Shown: positions 18,094 to 28,300 of the stretch, piece by piece
How the letters are laid out: the number at the start of each line of letters is the position of its first letter
Position numbering within the stretch: position 1 is the stretch's first letter
Assembly (NCBI RefSeq): GCF_040718835.1
Contig: NZ_JBFEFG010000281.1
Span: 620,001-684,000 of the forward strand
Source of the DNA: Bremerella sp. JC817
GTDB taxonomy: Bacteria > Planctomycetota > Planctomycetia > Pirellulales > Pirellulaceae
DNA length: 64,000 bases
Direction: 5' to 3'
Program-made: the position numbers and the translations under genes
The notes under the pieces: generated by a model
Databases searched by the model: none
What the model saw: the letters and a program-made list of their open reading frames with translations, nothing else
What the model was told of the DNA's origin: nothing

Positions 18094-19077
18094 ATGCGTG
18101 TCCTCTCCGGAATCCAGCCGACTGGACGTCCCCACTGGGGCAACTACTTCGGTGCTATTCGCCAGTACATCGACCTGCAAGGGAACGAGCAGTCGTTCTA
18201 CTTCATCGCGAATCTGCACGCTCTGACGACCGTTCGCGATCGTGAGAAGCTGGAACAAGCCACCATCGACATGGCCCTCGACATCCTGGCCCTGGGGCTC
18301 GATCCCGATCAGGCCACGCTGTTCGTCCAGTCCGATGTGCCTGAGATCAGCGAGTTGTGCTGGATCTTGATGACCGGTACCGGCATGGGTCTGCTGGAAC
18401 GCTGCGTTAGCTACAAAGACAAAAAAGATCGCGGGCTGAAGGCCGACGCCGGCTTGTTCACCTACCCAGTGCTTCAAGCGGCCGACATCCTGGGCTACGA
18501 CTCCGACATCGTGCCGGTTGGACAAGACCAGGTCCAGCACATCGAAGTGACCCGCGACATCGCACAAAGCTTCAACCATCAGTTCGGCGAAGTCTTCGTG
18601 CTGCCGAAACCGAAGGTGCTCGATGCTTCGGCCAAGGTGCCCGGCACCGACGGCGAAAAAATGTCGAAGTCGTACGGCAACATCATCGAACTGTTCGAGC
18701 CACCCAAGCAGGCTCGCAAAAAGATCATGCGAATCGTGACCGACTCGCGTCCGATGGAAGATCCCAAAGAGCCGGAAGGGGATCACCTCTACCAGTTGTT
18801 CTCGTTGTTCGCCGAGCCAGAAGCCCTCGAAGAAATGGCGGCTCTCTATCGCAAGGGTGGCTTTGGCTATGGCCACGTGAAGAAAGCCCTGGCGGACGCT
18901 GCCGAAGCGTATTACGCCGAAGCTCACGAACGCCGCGCCGAGTTGGTTGCCAACCCGCACCGCCTGAAAGAAATCCTCGGCGATGGCGCCCAGGTCGCAC
19001 GCAAGAAGGCACGCGAAGTTCTCACCCGAGCTCAAGAAGCATCGGGGATCTCGGGCTGGCACGCACGGTTGAAGTAA
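18094..19077 (+). CDS. trpS: Tryptophanyl-tRNA synthetase
   Basis: 327 residues, the usual length. Class I synthetase: the HIGH-type motif is in [11 protein letters not shown], the KMSKS motif is [10 protein letters not shown], and the tryptophan-binding region includes [15 protein letters not shown]. It charges tRNA-Trp in the cytoplasm. acpS starts 16 nt downstream, so the two are probably cotranscribed. Confidence 0.97.
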   Translation: MRVLSGIQPTGRPHWGNYFGAIRQYIDLQGNEQSFYFIANLHALTTVRDREKLEQATIDMALDILALGLDPDQATLFVQSDVPEISELCWILMTGTGMGLLERCVSYKDKKDRGLKADAGLFTYPVLQAADILGYDSDIVPVGQDQVQHIEVTRDIAQSFNHQFGEVFVLPKPKVLDASAKVPGTDGEKMSKSYGNIIELFEPPKQARKKIMRIVTDSRPMEDPKEPEGDHLYQLFSLFAEPEALEEMAALYRKGGFGYGHVKKALADAAEAYYAEAHERRAELVANPHRLKEILGDGAQVARKKAREVLTRAQEASGISGWHARLK

Positions 19078-19093
19078 GCAGGCAAGCGAAGCA

Positions 19094-19504
19094 ATGGAAA
19101 TCATCGGAATCGGAACCGACATCATCGAGTGCCTGCGCATCGCCCAGATGATCGAACGCCACGGCGAGATGTTCATCAATCGTGTTTATACCCAACACGA
19201 AATCGAATACTGCAGCGAACGCAAAGCGGCAACCCAGCACTACGCTGGCCGCTGGGCAGCGAAAGAAGCAGTGCTGAAGGCGATCGGCACCGGCTGGATC
19301 AAAGGGATCACCTGGCGTGATGTCGAAGTTGCCAACCTGTTTGGTGGCAAGCCGATCATCAACCTCTCTGGCGGAGCCCTCGATTCGGCGCGACGCCGCG
19401 GAATTCAAGAGATCCAGATCAGCATCAGCCACTGCCGCACCCACGCGGTGGCCTACGCCATGGGTCTGGGCGATCCGTCGAAGGCCGAATCGATCGACGT
19501 CTAA
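19094..19504 (+). CDS. acpS: Holo-[acyl-carrier-protein] synthase
   Basis: 136 residues. Transfers 4'-phosphopantetheine from CoA to acyl carrier protein. The Mg-binding motifs of the AcpS family are present: GIGTDIIECLRI at the N-terminus and RWAAKEAVLKAIGTGW in the middle, with SISHCRTHAVAYA near the C-terminus. It is 16 nt after trpS. Confidence 0.95.
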   Translation: MEIIGIGTDIIECLRIAQMIERHGEMFINRVYTQHEIEYCSERKAATQHYAGRWAAKEAVLKAIGTGWIKGITWRDVEVANLFGGKPIINLSGGALDSARRRGIQEIQISISHCRTHAVAYAMGLGDPSKAESIDV

Positions 19505-19612
19505 AGCCACTCTGGCGACACCATTCCCACGACCAATTCCGGCGAAACTTCGCCCGGCGTGGGCCGATGCGCAGTTCTCGTTAATTTTATTCCTTCCCAG
19601 TTGCATGATACT

Positions 19613-19639
19613 GAACGCCTGTATACATTACAGGCGTTC
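19613..19639. terminator. Perfect 11-bp inverted repeat after acpS
   Basis: GAACGCCTGTA (19613-19623) and TACAGGCGTTC (19629-19639) flank a 5-nt loop. No T-run follows, so it may be a terminator of the trpS-acpS transcript or an operator for the DinB-family gene starting 52 nt downstream. Confidence 0.45.
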
Positions 19640-19691
19640 TGGCCAGGAACTCGACTTACTGAATCATGCTTTGGATTAGGGACGATTAACG

Positions 19692-20198
19692 ATGAGCCTT
19701 TGTCAGACGGTCTTCGGCGATTTTGAAATCGAATTGGCCAACACGCGCAAGACCTTAGAGCGGGTTCCCAACGATAAGTGGGACTGGAAGATCAACGAGA
19801 AGTCGAACACCATTGGCTGGGTCGCTGGCCACCTGGCTGAAATCCCCGGTTGGGCCGTTTCGACTTGGACGAAAGACGAACTCGACTTCAACCCTCCCGG
19901 CGGACCAGGCTACTCACCACCAGCCGTTTCCAACTGCGAAGAAGTGCTGGCCTTGTTCGAGAAGAACGCTGCCGCCGCCAAAGAAGCCATCGCCGGCATC
20001 CAGGAAGCTGACTTGGGCAAGCCATGGTCTTTGCTAAGCGGCGGGGAAGTGTTGTTCACCATGCCGAAGGTCGCCGTCATGCGAACTTTCGTCATCAATC
20101 ACATCGTCCACCACCGAGCCATCCTGACCGTCTATTACCGCGTCAACGGCGTTCCGGTTCCAGCCTTGTACGGACCATCGGGCGACGAGACCTACTAA
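19692..20198 (+). CDS. DinB-family four-helix protein
   Basis: 168 residues. The pattern of the DinB/YfiT-like superfamily is visible: an N-terminal helix, GWVAGHLAEIPGW with the first metal-ligand His, and a later VINHIVHHRAILTVYYR with two further candidate ligands, giving the usual three-His metal site. Members include bacillithiol and other thiol S-transferases and many uncharacterised stress proteins; the substrate cannot be told here. It is convergent with the ABC exporter gene. Confidence 0.82.
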   Translation: MSLCQTVFGDFEIELANTRKTLERVPNDKWDWKINEKSNTIGWVAGHLAEIPGWAVSTWTKDELDFNPPGGPGYSPPAVSNCEEVLALFEKNAAAAKEAIAGIQEADLGKPWSLLSGGEVLFTMPKVAVMRTFVINHIVHHRAILTVYYRVNGVPVPALYGPSGDETY

Positions 20199-20230
20199 AC
20201 GCCGCGATCGATTTCAACAACACACCAACT

Positions 20231-20281
20231 TGCCAGTGGTCAGGCGTCCAATTGTCCTCCGTGACGCCTGACCGCTTGGCA
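20231..20281. terminator. Long hairpin between convergent genes
   Basis: GGTCAGGCGTC (20238-20248) pairs with GACGCCTGACC (20263-20273), and an outer TGCCA (20231-20235) pairs with TGGCA (20277-20281) across a small internal loop. It lies in the gap between the stops of the DinB-family gene and the ABC gene and probably ends both transcripts. There is no T-run. Confidence 0.5.
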
Positions 20282-20297
20282 TGGTGCAATCGCTTTT

Positions 20298-22499
20298 CTA
20301 CAGCCGTTTCTGGAATCGCATCACGCTGCCACTGATCACCGCCAGACCACACAGCGCCAGACCAATCACCGACGGTACAAGGTCTTGAAAGTCGGCGGCT
20401 CGCAAGACAATCCCGCGTAAGATCTCGATGAAGTAGGTCACCGGAATCGCGAACGTGATCAAATAGATCGGCAGCGGCATCTCGCTGCGCGGGAACATAA
20501 AGCCTGACAGCAACACGGAGGGCAACATGATAATGAACGCGAACTGAACCGCTTCTAACTGCGTGGTGGCGACGGTCGAAACAAACAGCCCCAGCCCCAG
20601 CGAGCAGACCATGAACAGCATCGACAACGCCAGCAGTAGTCCGATGCTTCCATTCACCGGCACGCCAAACGCATAGATCATCACCGAAAGCACAATCAGC
20701 AGTTCGACGAAACCGATCATCGCATAGGGAATCAGCTTTCCCAGGAGCAGCCCCATTCTTCCGACCGGCGTGACGAAAAGCTGCTCGAGCGTTCCCAGCT
20801 CGCGTTCACGCACAAGGGCGAACGAAGTCAGAAACAACGTCACCAATTGCAGAATGATGCCGACCAGCCCCGGCACAAAGAAGTGAGCACTATCGAGGTC
20901 TGGGTTATAAAGCAAACGCGTTCGCACTTCGATCGGCAAAGCGATCGCTCCGTTTTCGTCCCGAGAAGGAGCGACCTGCAGCGTATCGGCGAAGTTTTTC
21001 GCCCTTCCCATCGATAAGTTCAGCCCCAATAGCTGCGCCGTGCTTTGCGCCGTGGTGGCGACCTGGGAATCGCTACCATCGATCAGCACTTGAACTTCGA
21101 CCTGTTCGCCTCGAAGCAGCTGATCAGAAAAGTTCGGCGGGATTCGTAGGCCGGCTCGGGCCCTTCCGGAAGTCAACGCTCGATGGAACGACTCCTCGTC
21201 GTACACTTCTTTCAGCAGGCGAAACTTGCGAGTGTTGAGGAACGACGAAATCATCTCGCGCGAGCTTTGCCTTCCATCCAAATCGAAGACCACCAGCGGA
21301 ATGTTTTCGATCTCGGTATCGATGGCATATCCGAAGATGATCGTTTGCATCACCGGCACGACCAGCATGAAAAACAGCGTGATCGGTTGGCGACGAATAT
21401 GGAAGAACTCTTTCACCAGGACCGCCCACAGCCCCAGCAGTGGATTGCCCGACTTCCGTTGCCCAGGCGACTTCTTGGCGATCGGTACTGGCGGTTCTTC
21501 TGATTCGGCCTCGGTCGTTTTATCGCTTAATTCGGCTTGAACTTCGTTTGCTCCTTCTTTCTCCGCATTCGCGGTGAGCGTCACGAAGACATCCTCCAGC
21601 GAAGGCGTGATTGGGCGGAGCTCGATTTGTTGATCGGTGACACCAAGATGCTGCCGTAATGTGTCCGGCGAAAGAGTATCGTCAATCAAGACATGCAGCG
21701 TTTCACCAAACAGCGTCGCATCACGCACCCCTTCCTGTTGTCGCAACTGCGAAAGATGCTCGGCGGCATGCGGCACCCGCAGTTCAAATCGCTGGGTACC
21801 TTCCGGCGTGATCTGAGGCAACTCTTTCAGTTCGTCCGGTTTCCCCAGGACCAGCAACCGCGAAAGATAGAGGTATCCGACATCGGTGCAGCGTTCCGCT
21901 TCATCCATGTAGTGGGTCGTGACGACCAGCGTGACACCGCGGCCGGAGAGCTCGAAAAGCAAATCCCATAAGTGACGCCGAGCGACCGGATCGATGCCGG
22001 CGGTTGGTTCGTCGAGAAACAACAAGTCTGGCTCGTGGATCAACGAACATGCGAGCGCCAGCCGCTGTTTCCATCCGCCCGAGAGCGTTCCAGCTAATTG
22101 ATCGATGTAGTCGTGAATCCCGGTCAGGTCGAGCACTGCCTGCTTCCGTTCTTCCAGCCGCTGCGAGTCGAGCCCGTAGATTCGGCCGTAGAACTCCAGG
22201 TTCTCGCGTACCGTTAGATCGGCATACAAACTGAAGTGCTGCGACATATAGCCGACACGCGGCTTGATGCTTTCCGACTCGATGTATGCGTCGCGCCCCA
22301 GAACAATCGCTCCGCCATCGCTAGGTGGCAAAATCCCCAGCAGCATACGAATGATCGTCGACTTGCCGCTTCCGTTGGGACCTAGCAGTCCGAAGATCGC
22401 ACCTCGTTTGACTTGAAAGCTGACATCGCGCACCGCCACGAAGTCGCCGAAGCGACGCCATAAATGCTGAACGTCGATGACCACGTCGTGATCGCTCAT
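20298..22499 (-). CDS. ABC exporter: ATPase fused to ABC-2 permease
   Basis: 733 residues. The N-terminal ATPase (about 1-310) has Walker A GLLGPNGSGKST, signature LSGGWKQRLALA and Walker B LLFLDEPTAGIDP. An acidic linker (about 315-345) leads to an ABC-2 permease: one membrane segment at about 375-395, a large extracytoplasmic loop, and five more from about residue 535. The layout fits YbhF/YhiH-type exporters fused to their permease, where a homodimer would provide two ATPase and two permease halves. Its start overlaps the hlyD-type stop by 4 nt, so the pair is translationally coupled. The cargo is unknown; drug or metabolite export is the usual guess. Confidence 0.9.
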   Translation of the reverse strand: MSDHDVVIDVQHLWRRFGDFVAVRDVSFQVKRGAIFGLLGPNGSGKSTIIRMLLGILPPSDGGAIVLGRDAYIESESIKPRVGYMSQHFSLYADLTVRENLEFYGRIYGLDSQRLEERKQAVLDLTGIHDYIDQLAGTLSGGWKQRLALACSLIHEPDLLFLDEPTAGIDPVARRHLWDLLFELSGRGVTLVVTTHYMDEAERCTDVGYLYLSRLLVLGKPDELKELPQITPEGTQRFELRVPHAAEHLSQLRQQEGVRDATLFGETLHVLIDDTLSPDTLRQHLGVTDQQIELRPITPSLEDVFVTLTANAEKEGANEVQAELSDKTTEAESEEPPVPIAKKSPGQRKSGNPLLGLWAVLVKEFFHIRRQPITLFFMLVVPVMQTIIFGYAIDTEIENIPLVVFDLDGRQSSREMISSFLNTRKFRLLKEVYDEESFHRALTSGRARAGLRIPPNFSDQLLRGEQVEVQVLIDGSDSQVATTAQSTAQLLGLNLSMGRAKNFADTLQVAPSRDENGAIALPIEVRTRLLYNPDLDSAHFFVPGLVGIILQLVTLFLTSFALVRERELGTLEQLFVTPVGRMGLLLGKLIPYAMIGFVELLIVLSVMIYAFGVPVNGSIGLLLALSMLFMVCSLGLGLFVSTVATTQLEAVQFAFIIMLPSVLLSGFMFPRSEMPLPIYLITFAIPVTYFIEILRGIVLRAADFQDLVPSVIGLALCGLAVISGSVMRFQKRL

Positions 22500-23632
22500 G
22501 GGGCGTCCTTCAAGGGATCGAGCGAAACATCGACCGTCATCCCGGGACGTAGTCGCCCCACTTTCTCGTCCAATTCGACTTTTACCCGGAACACCAGCTT
22601 CGACCGATCCTCCAGCGTTTGTACGTTGCTGGGAGTGAACTCGGCCTGACGAGCAACGTAGACCACTTCACCGATATGCTCTTCCCCTGGAATACCATCG
22701 ACGTTGACCGCCAGCTTGTCGCCGACCTGGATTGCTCGTTGATTCTGCGGCACATAGCAGCGAACCCAGAGGTTCTCTTGATCCAGGATCGACATCACCG
22801 GAGCACTTGCCCCAACAAGGTCGCCTGGTTGAAGGTCGAGGGCTTCCACGAACCCATTGACCGGGCTGGTGATGTTCAGCTCTTTCTTCTGCTCCCGAAT
22901 CACCTCGACCGAGGCCTTCGCGGCATCGCGGGCCGCTTTGGCCTGGGCAATGTCTTCCGCACGATAGCCATTCTTGGCCAGTTCCCAGGCCGCCTTCGCT
23001 TCGGCCATCTGCCCTTCGGCCTGACGTATTTCTTCTTCGCGTGTGCCTGCTTCCAGCAGCGATAACTCTTGGCCTCGCACTTCGACTTGTGACTGGGCGG
23101 ACTCCAATTCTTTGGTCGCCGCGTCGAATTCTTCCCGCGAGATCGTGTTGTTTTCGTAAAGCCGATTGCGACGTGCGAAGTTCTCTTTGGCCAGCAACAA
23201 CTCGGCCGCGGCGACCTCTTTTCGCCCGCGTGCCGCTTCGATCTCTTGCGGACGTGGCCCGGTCTTCAGCTTGTCGTAGTTGGCCAGGGCCTGATGATAC
23301 TTCGCCTCGGCCTGGGCAATTTCTTCGACGCGGAAACCGGTCTTCAACCGCTGATACTCTGCTTCGCGCTGGGCCAGCGTCTCGATCGCCTCTTGCTCAC
23401 GCTGCAGCAGATCGAAAGGTTCTAATTCGACCAGCAACTGTCCGGTGGCAACCGTGTCCCCTTCTTCCACCAGGACTTGCTTGACGCGACCGCCAACGCG
23501 TGAGCCGATCCGAATTTCGTCGGCTTCGAGAAAGCCAGAGACCACATTGGGCGGCGGGACGAACTTGCTGTAGGCGACTAATCCTCCGAGAACGAGGATT
23601 ACCATTCCGACGATGAGTGCTCGATATACCAT
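22496..23632 (-). CDS. HlyD-family membrane fusion (periplasmic adaptor) protein
   Basis: 378 residues. One N-terminal membrane segment (ALIVGMVILVLGGLVAYS), then the biotinyl-lipoyl half RIGSRVGGRVKQVLVEEGDTV, a long coiled coil (about 75-225) with repeated R-x-E-E-I-x-Q-A-E units, and the second lipoyl/beta-barrel half (LNITSPVNGFVEALDLQPGD). It links the exporter encoded immediately downstream to the outer envelope; no TolC-like gene is present in the window. The closest arrangement I know of is YbhG with YbhF. Confidence 0.9.
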   Translation of the reverse strand: MVYRALIVGMVILVLGGLVAYSKFVPPPNVVSGFLEADEIRIGSRVGGRVKQVLVEEGDTVATGQLLVELEPFDLLQREQEAIETLAQREAEYQRLKTGFRVEEIAQAEAKYHQALANYDKLKTGPRPQEIEAARGRKEVAAAELLLAKENFARRNRLYENNTISREEFDAATKELESAQSQVEVRGQELSLLEAGTREEEIRQAEGQMAEAKAAWELAKNGYRAEDIAQAKAARDAAKASVEVIREQKKELNITSPVNGFVEALDLQPGDLVGASAPVMSILDQENLWVRCYVPQNQRAIQVGDKLAVNVDGIPGEEHIGEVVYVARQAEFTPSNVQTLEDRSKLVFRVKVELDEKVGRLRPGMTVDVSLDPLKDAP

Positions 23633-23735
23633 CGTTGCCCGACTTTCGCGTGGGATGCAACTCGAGGAGAATGTCGACGATCTGCCTTCATTCTATCGCT
23701 CGCCGGGCATCGATCCCACCTGGGCAAAGAAACCT

Positions 23736-25118
23736 TTACGGTTCGATGCGGTTCTTTCGTCCGCCGGTCACGATCATCGGTTGCCAGTCTTTGGCAGCTT
23801 CATCGGCACTTAAGACCATGTTGTCATGAATCTCGCATTCTTCCAGATCGGTCAGCTTCAGCCCGGCGTTCTCGCAGTCGAGTACCGTGCAGCCGGTCAC
23901 GTGAAAGCGTCGACATTTTTCCAGGATCAATCCGGCATCGGCTCGCAGCGTTTCTCGGATATGCAAACCGGTGATCGTGCCACCATCGCAGTTTTTGAAC
24001 AGCACGGCGTTGTCGCACGTGTCGCGATCGCGATAGGGTGGATTGCGTGCCAGCACATTCGCTCCCACAACCACGTTCATACTGTCTTCCACGCGGAGGT
24101 TATATTGGTAGCCGCTGCCAATCGTATTGCCGACGATCGAAACGTCCCGGGCCTGGCGGATGTCGATGTTCGTTTCGACGTCGCTCAAGATGTTGTTCGC
24201 AATCGAAACCAGCCCCCAGCAAGGCTCGCCATGTGGGGTCGCGCCGATGAAGCGGACATTCGCGGAGTTCTCTCCCTCCGAGTGCTGTAGCGTACAACCG
24301 GTGATCGAAACCTCAGCGGTTCCCCAGGCCGATCCGTCACTGTCGATCAACACGTTTTGCACATTTGCTTCCAGGTCCGATCCGCTGATATGCAGGTTAC
24401 GAACGCCGCCCCCTTTCGAGACCACGCCCCCTCCCTGGTTGTAGCTAATATGCGAAGCCGAAATGTTGATCTGGTGCAGATCGACATCATCGAGAAATAC
24501 CCCAGCGCCGCGATTCTCGTACAAGTGGCAGTTCGCGATGATCACGTTGCGGTTGCGTTCGACCAGGTGAATCGCATGGCGTGTGTTGCGAATCGCGACC
24601 TGAGAAATCGTGAGCTGCATCGTCTTGAGTGCTTCTATCCCATCGGCCTCTTCATGGGCGCCAACGATTTCGATCCCCTCAATGATTGGCATACGTTGGT
24701 TCAGCCACACATTCAATTTCACCGTCTTGGGGGAAGCGGTTCCTTCGTGGGTTCCGATCAATCGGATCGCCGGCCCAGCGCCTGCCATCACAATTCGTGC
24801 GGTCCCGTCGCCAACAATCGATGTCACACCGACTTTATCAAGCTCGATCACCAGCGGCCTGGTGATCTTGTAATCTCCCTTCGGTAGCACCATCCCCGGT
24901 CGCCCTGCTTCGAGCCACTGTTGCAGCCCGGCAGTGTCGTCGTGCCTTCCATCGCCGACAACACCGAAGTCGAAGACATCTTGCTGCGCGGCTCCCTTCA
25001 ACGCGTTTGGGGAGTCTGCCTTTCCAACCGAAACAATCACCATCGCGGCACTTAACAGCAACAGCAAAACGGCAAAGCTACTTCCTGTAGAACGGAACGT
25101 ACGAACGATGTTGAGCAT
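23736..25118 (-). CDS. Secreted right-handed beta-helix (pectate lyase-like) protein
   Basis: 460 residues. Signal peptide about 1-34, ending near GKADS. VFDFGVVGDGRHDDTAGLQQWLEAG is a pectate_lyase_3-type N-terminal motif. After it come many parallel beta-helix turns rich in Asn and hydrophobics (NVIIANCHLYENRGAGV, NLHISGSDLEAN, VSIVGNTIGSGYQ). Probably a polysaccharide lyase, hydrolase or binding protein of the envelope or exterior; catalytic residues cannot be assigned. It is divergent from the ceramidase-fusion gene, with 240 nt between, and 103 nt separate it from the exporter pair on the same strand. Confidence 0.83.
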   Translation of the reverse strand: MLNIVRTFRSTGSSFAVLLLLLSAAMVIVSVGKADSPNALKGAAQQDVFDFGVVGDGRHDDTAGLQQWLEAGRPGMVLPKGDYKITRPLVIELDKVGVTSIVGDGTARIVMAGAGPAIRLIGTHEGTASPKTVKLNVWLNQRMPIIEGIEIVGAHEEADGIEALKTMQLTISQVAIRNTRHAIHLVERNRNVIIANCHLYENRGAGVFLDDVDLHQINISASHISYNQGGGVVSKGGGVRNLHISGSDLEANVQNVLIDSDGSAWGTAEVSITGCTLQHSEGENSANVRFIGATPHGEPCWGLVSIANNILSDVETNIDIRQARDVSIVGNTIGSGYQYNLRVEDSMNVVVGANVLARNPPYRDRDTCDNAVLFKNCDGGTITGLHIRETLRADAGLILEKCRRFHVTGCTVLDCENAGLKLTDLEECEIHDNMVLSADEAAKDWQPMIVTGGRKNRIEP

Positions 25119-25358
25119 CGTGGACTCTCCAGCGACAGCGATTTCTGGTTTGGCTTGGGCCTGCGATCGCTACAGCGGCAGGACGCGTGAATTGCCAAAG
25201 TAACCCAAAACATGTCACGAGACATCATTTTTCTAGAATTTTGTCCTCCAAATCGATTTCCCGAGCGAAAGAAGATTTGCTTCCCGCCGGGCGAAGTGGC
25301 ATATTGACGTCGCATCCCACCTACCTCCATCTCGGTATCCTCGACCGGAGATCTTGCC

Positions 25359-28300
25359 ATGGCCTGGCTTCGTTGTGCCGTTTGCACGCTCGTGCTTTCG
25401 TTTATCTCGGCATCTGATTTGTATGCGGAACTTCAAGTCGGCGCTGCTGTTGTCGATATCACGCCCGAAACCTTTCCGGTGCTGATCAACGGCAGCTTTT
25501 ATCCTCGCCAGGGCGAACCGAAAGACATCCATGCCCGCGCGATCGTTGTCGACGATGGCACGACGCGGCTGGCCATGGTGGTCGCCGATAGTTGCATGCT
25601 GCCCAAAGACTTGACCGACAGTGCCAAGCAGTTGGCGGCCGCGCGTAGCCAGATTCGCCCAGACCATATGATGATTTCGGCGACGCATACCCATTCGGCA
25701 CCCGCTTCGATGGGTTGCCTGGGGACCGATGCCGATCCGACGTATGTCCCGTACCTGCGTATCAAGTTGGCCGAAGCCATTCTGGAAGCGGAAAAGAATC
25801 TTGCTCCTGCCAAGATCGGCTGGGGATCGATCGATGCTAACCAGTTCACCGCCCTGCGACGCTGGATCTTGCGCCCCGGTATGGAACGCGAAGATCCGTT
25901 CGGAGAAAAGACCGTCCGGGCCAGCATGCACACGGCTCGCGACAACATGGCCAATGTCACCGGCGAATCAGGCCCGGAAGATCCGGAGTTGTCGATGATC
26001 GCGTTCCAAAGCATCGATGGACGACCGATCGCGCTGCTGGCGAACTTTTCGATGCATTACTACAGCGGAGGCGGCGCGGCCGACTACTTTGGTGCTTACT
26101 GCGGCAAGCTGGAAAAAGCTCTCGACAAATCAAGTGACGGGCAACCACCATTCGTCGCGATCATGTCGCATGGCTGTAGCGGTGATATCTGGCGGCTCGA
26201 CTACCTTACCGGTACCAATCAAACGTTCGACGGCTTTGTCGACGGCATGGTCGCCAAGACGCAGCAGGCGTTAAAAGACGTCGAGTATCAAGCCGAGGCT
26301 CCTTTAGCGATGGCGGAAACTCGCATGAAGTTGAATTATCGCGTTCCGAGCGAAGATCGACTGAAATGGGCCGAAGAGATCGTCACCCAGATGGGAGATC
26401 GATCTCCGAAAACGCCTGCTGAAGTATATGCCCGCGAGCAAATTTTTCTACACGAAAAGCAATCGACAGAAATTGTACTGCAAGCGATTCGCCTGGGAGA
26501 TATCGCCATCGCGACCACGCCCAACGAGACCTACGCCCTGACCGGTTTGAAGCTGAAGGCCCGCAGTCCTTTCACCAAGACGATGGTGATCGAACTGGCC
26601 AATGGCGGCGACGGCTATATCCCTCCGCCAGAGCAGCATGTACTGGGAGGCTACAATACCTGGGCGGCCCGATCAGCAGGGCTCGAAACCACGGCCGAGC
26701 CGAAGATTGCCGAGGCAGACCTGAAGCTTCTCGAAGCAGTTACCGGCAAGCCGCGTCGTGAATCGTTGCCCCCGGCGAGCAAGATGACCGAGACGATCAC
26801 CAGCTTGAAGCCGGTCAGCTACTATCCGCTGCACGACATGGAAGGGCCCACGGCGGCGAATCTGGTCGCGGATGCCTCGCCTGCTGAGATCGAAGAGGGC
26901 GTCGTCTTCTTTTTGGAAGGAGCCGATGGCCCTGCCTTAGCGACGGAAGGCAACTTGAACCGTGCCGCTCACTTCGCAGGCGGGCGAATCGTTGCCGATG
27001 CCAGTGAGCTCAAACCGAACTATACCGTCAGCCAATGGATCTGGATCGGAATCGATCCGGAAGCCCGGCCGATCGCAGGCTGGTTTCTTTCCCACGGCGT
27101 TCACCTGGGCCTCGCCGGTCAGGGAGAGCACGCGGGGCGACTGCTGCTAAAAACTAGCGACGAAGCTGTCACCTATGGCAAGACATCGATCGCACGTTGG
27201 GACTGGGCACACGTGGCACTCGTTCGCACCGACACTACGGTTCAAGCTTATCTCGACGGAAAGCTGGAACTCGAAGGGCAGATTTCGGACGCTCCCGTAC
27301 CGAGTCAGCTTTTCATCGGTGGTCACGCCAACAACGAAAACAATTGGGAAGGTCGCCTGGACGAGGTGGCCATCTTTGACCGAGCGTTGACGGCGGAACA
27401 AATCGCCAAATTGGCCGACGATGGCCAGTCGACAACTTCGACCACGCAGACCACGCTCAGCGAAGAAGATCAAAACAAAGGCGGCCGCCACTGGGTCGAT
27501 CAGGCCACGCCTGCCCCACGCTCACCGGAAGAGGAAAAGAAATCGTTCCAAATCGAACCTGGCTACGCGATCGAACTGGTCGCCGCCGAACCGCTGGTGA
27601 TGGATCCGGTCGCGATCGCCTTCGACGCCCAGGGAACGATGTTCGTCGCCGAGTACAGCGACTACCCCATCGGACCGTCTGAGGAAGGAGCCCCACCTCT
27701 TTCGCGAATCGTAAAACTGATCGATCACGACGGCGACGGCAAGATGGACCAACGAATCGTGTTCGCCGACCAACTAAACTTCTGCCACAGCTTGATGCCG
27801 TTTCGCGGCGGCATCCTGGCATGTGCCCAGACGGAGTTGATCCTATTGACCGACACCGATGCCGACGGGATCGCGGACCAACGCGAGGTGCTGTTCTCGG
27901 GCTTCGTTCCAGCCCACGCTCAGATGCAGGTCGGTTGCCCACGTTGGGGCTTGGACAATCGAATCTATTTCAACTACGGCGTCGGCAAAGTCACGCAGCA
28001 TGTCGACAACACAACGAAAACCATCCCGCGGAACGAGTTTTGGATCGATCCGTTGACACTCGAGTTCGGCCCTGCCAGCGGCACCGGCCAGTATGGCAAC
28101 ACGATCACGGCTTGGGGGGATCGACTGTTTGCGACGAATCGCAATCCGATCATCGCGACAACGATGTCGCTGGAAGAGGCCGCGCAGAATCGCTTCGCGC
28201 CGATTCGATCGATCCAATACGATGTCGCTCCGTCTGGCGGCGACTCGAAGGTCTTTCCGCTGGTCGCCATGAAAAGCAACTGGCTTTCGCATGCCGGTAC

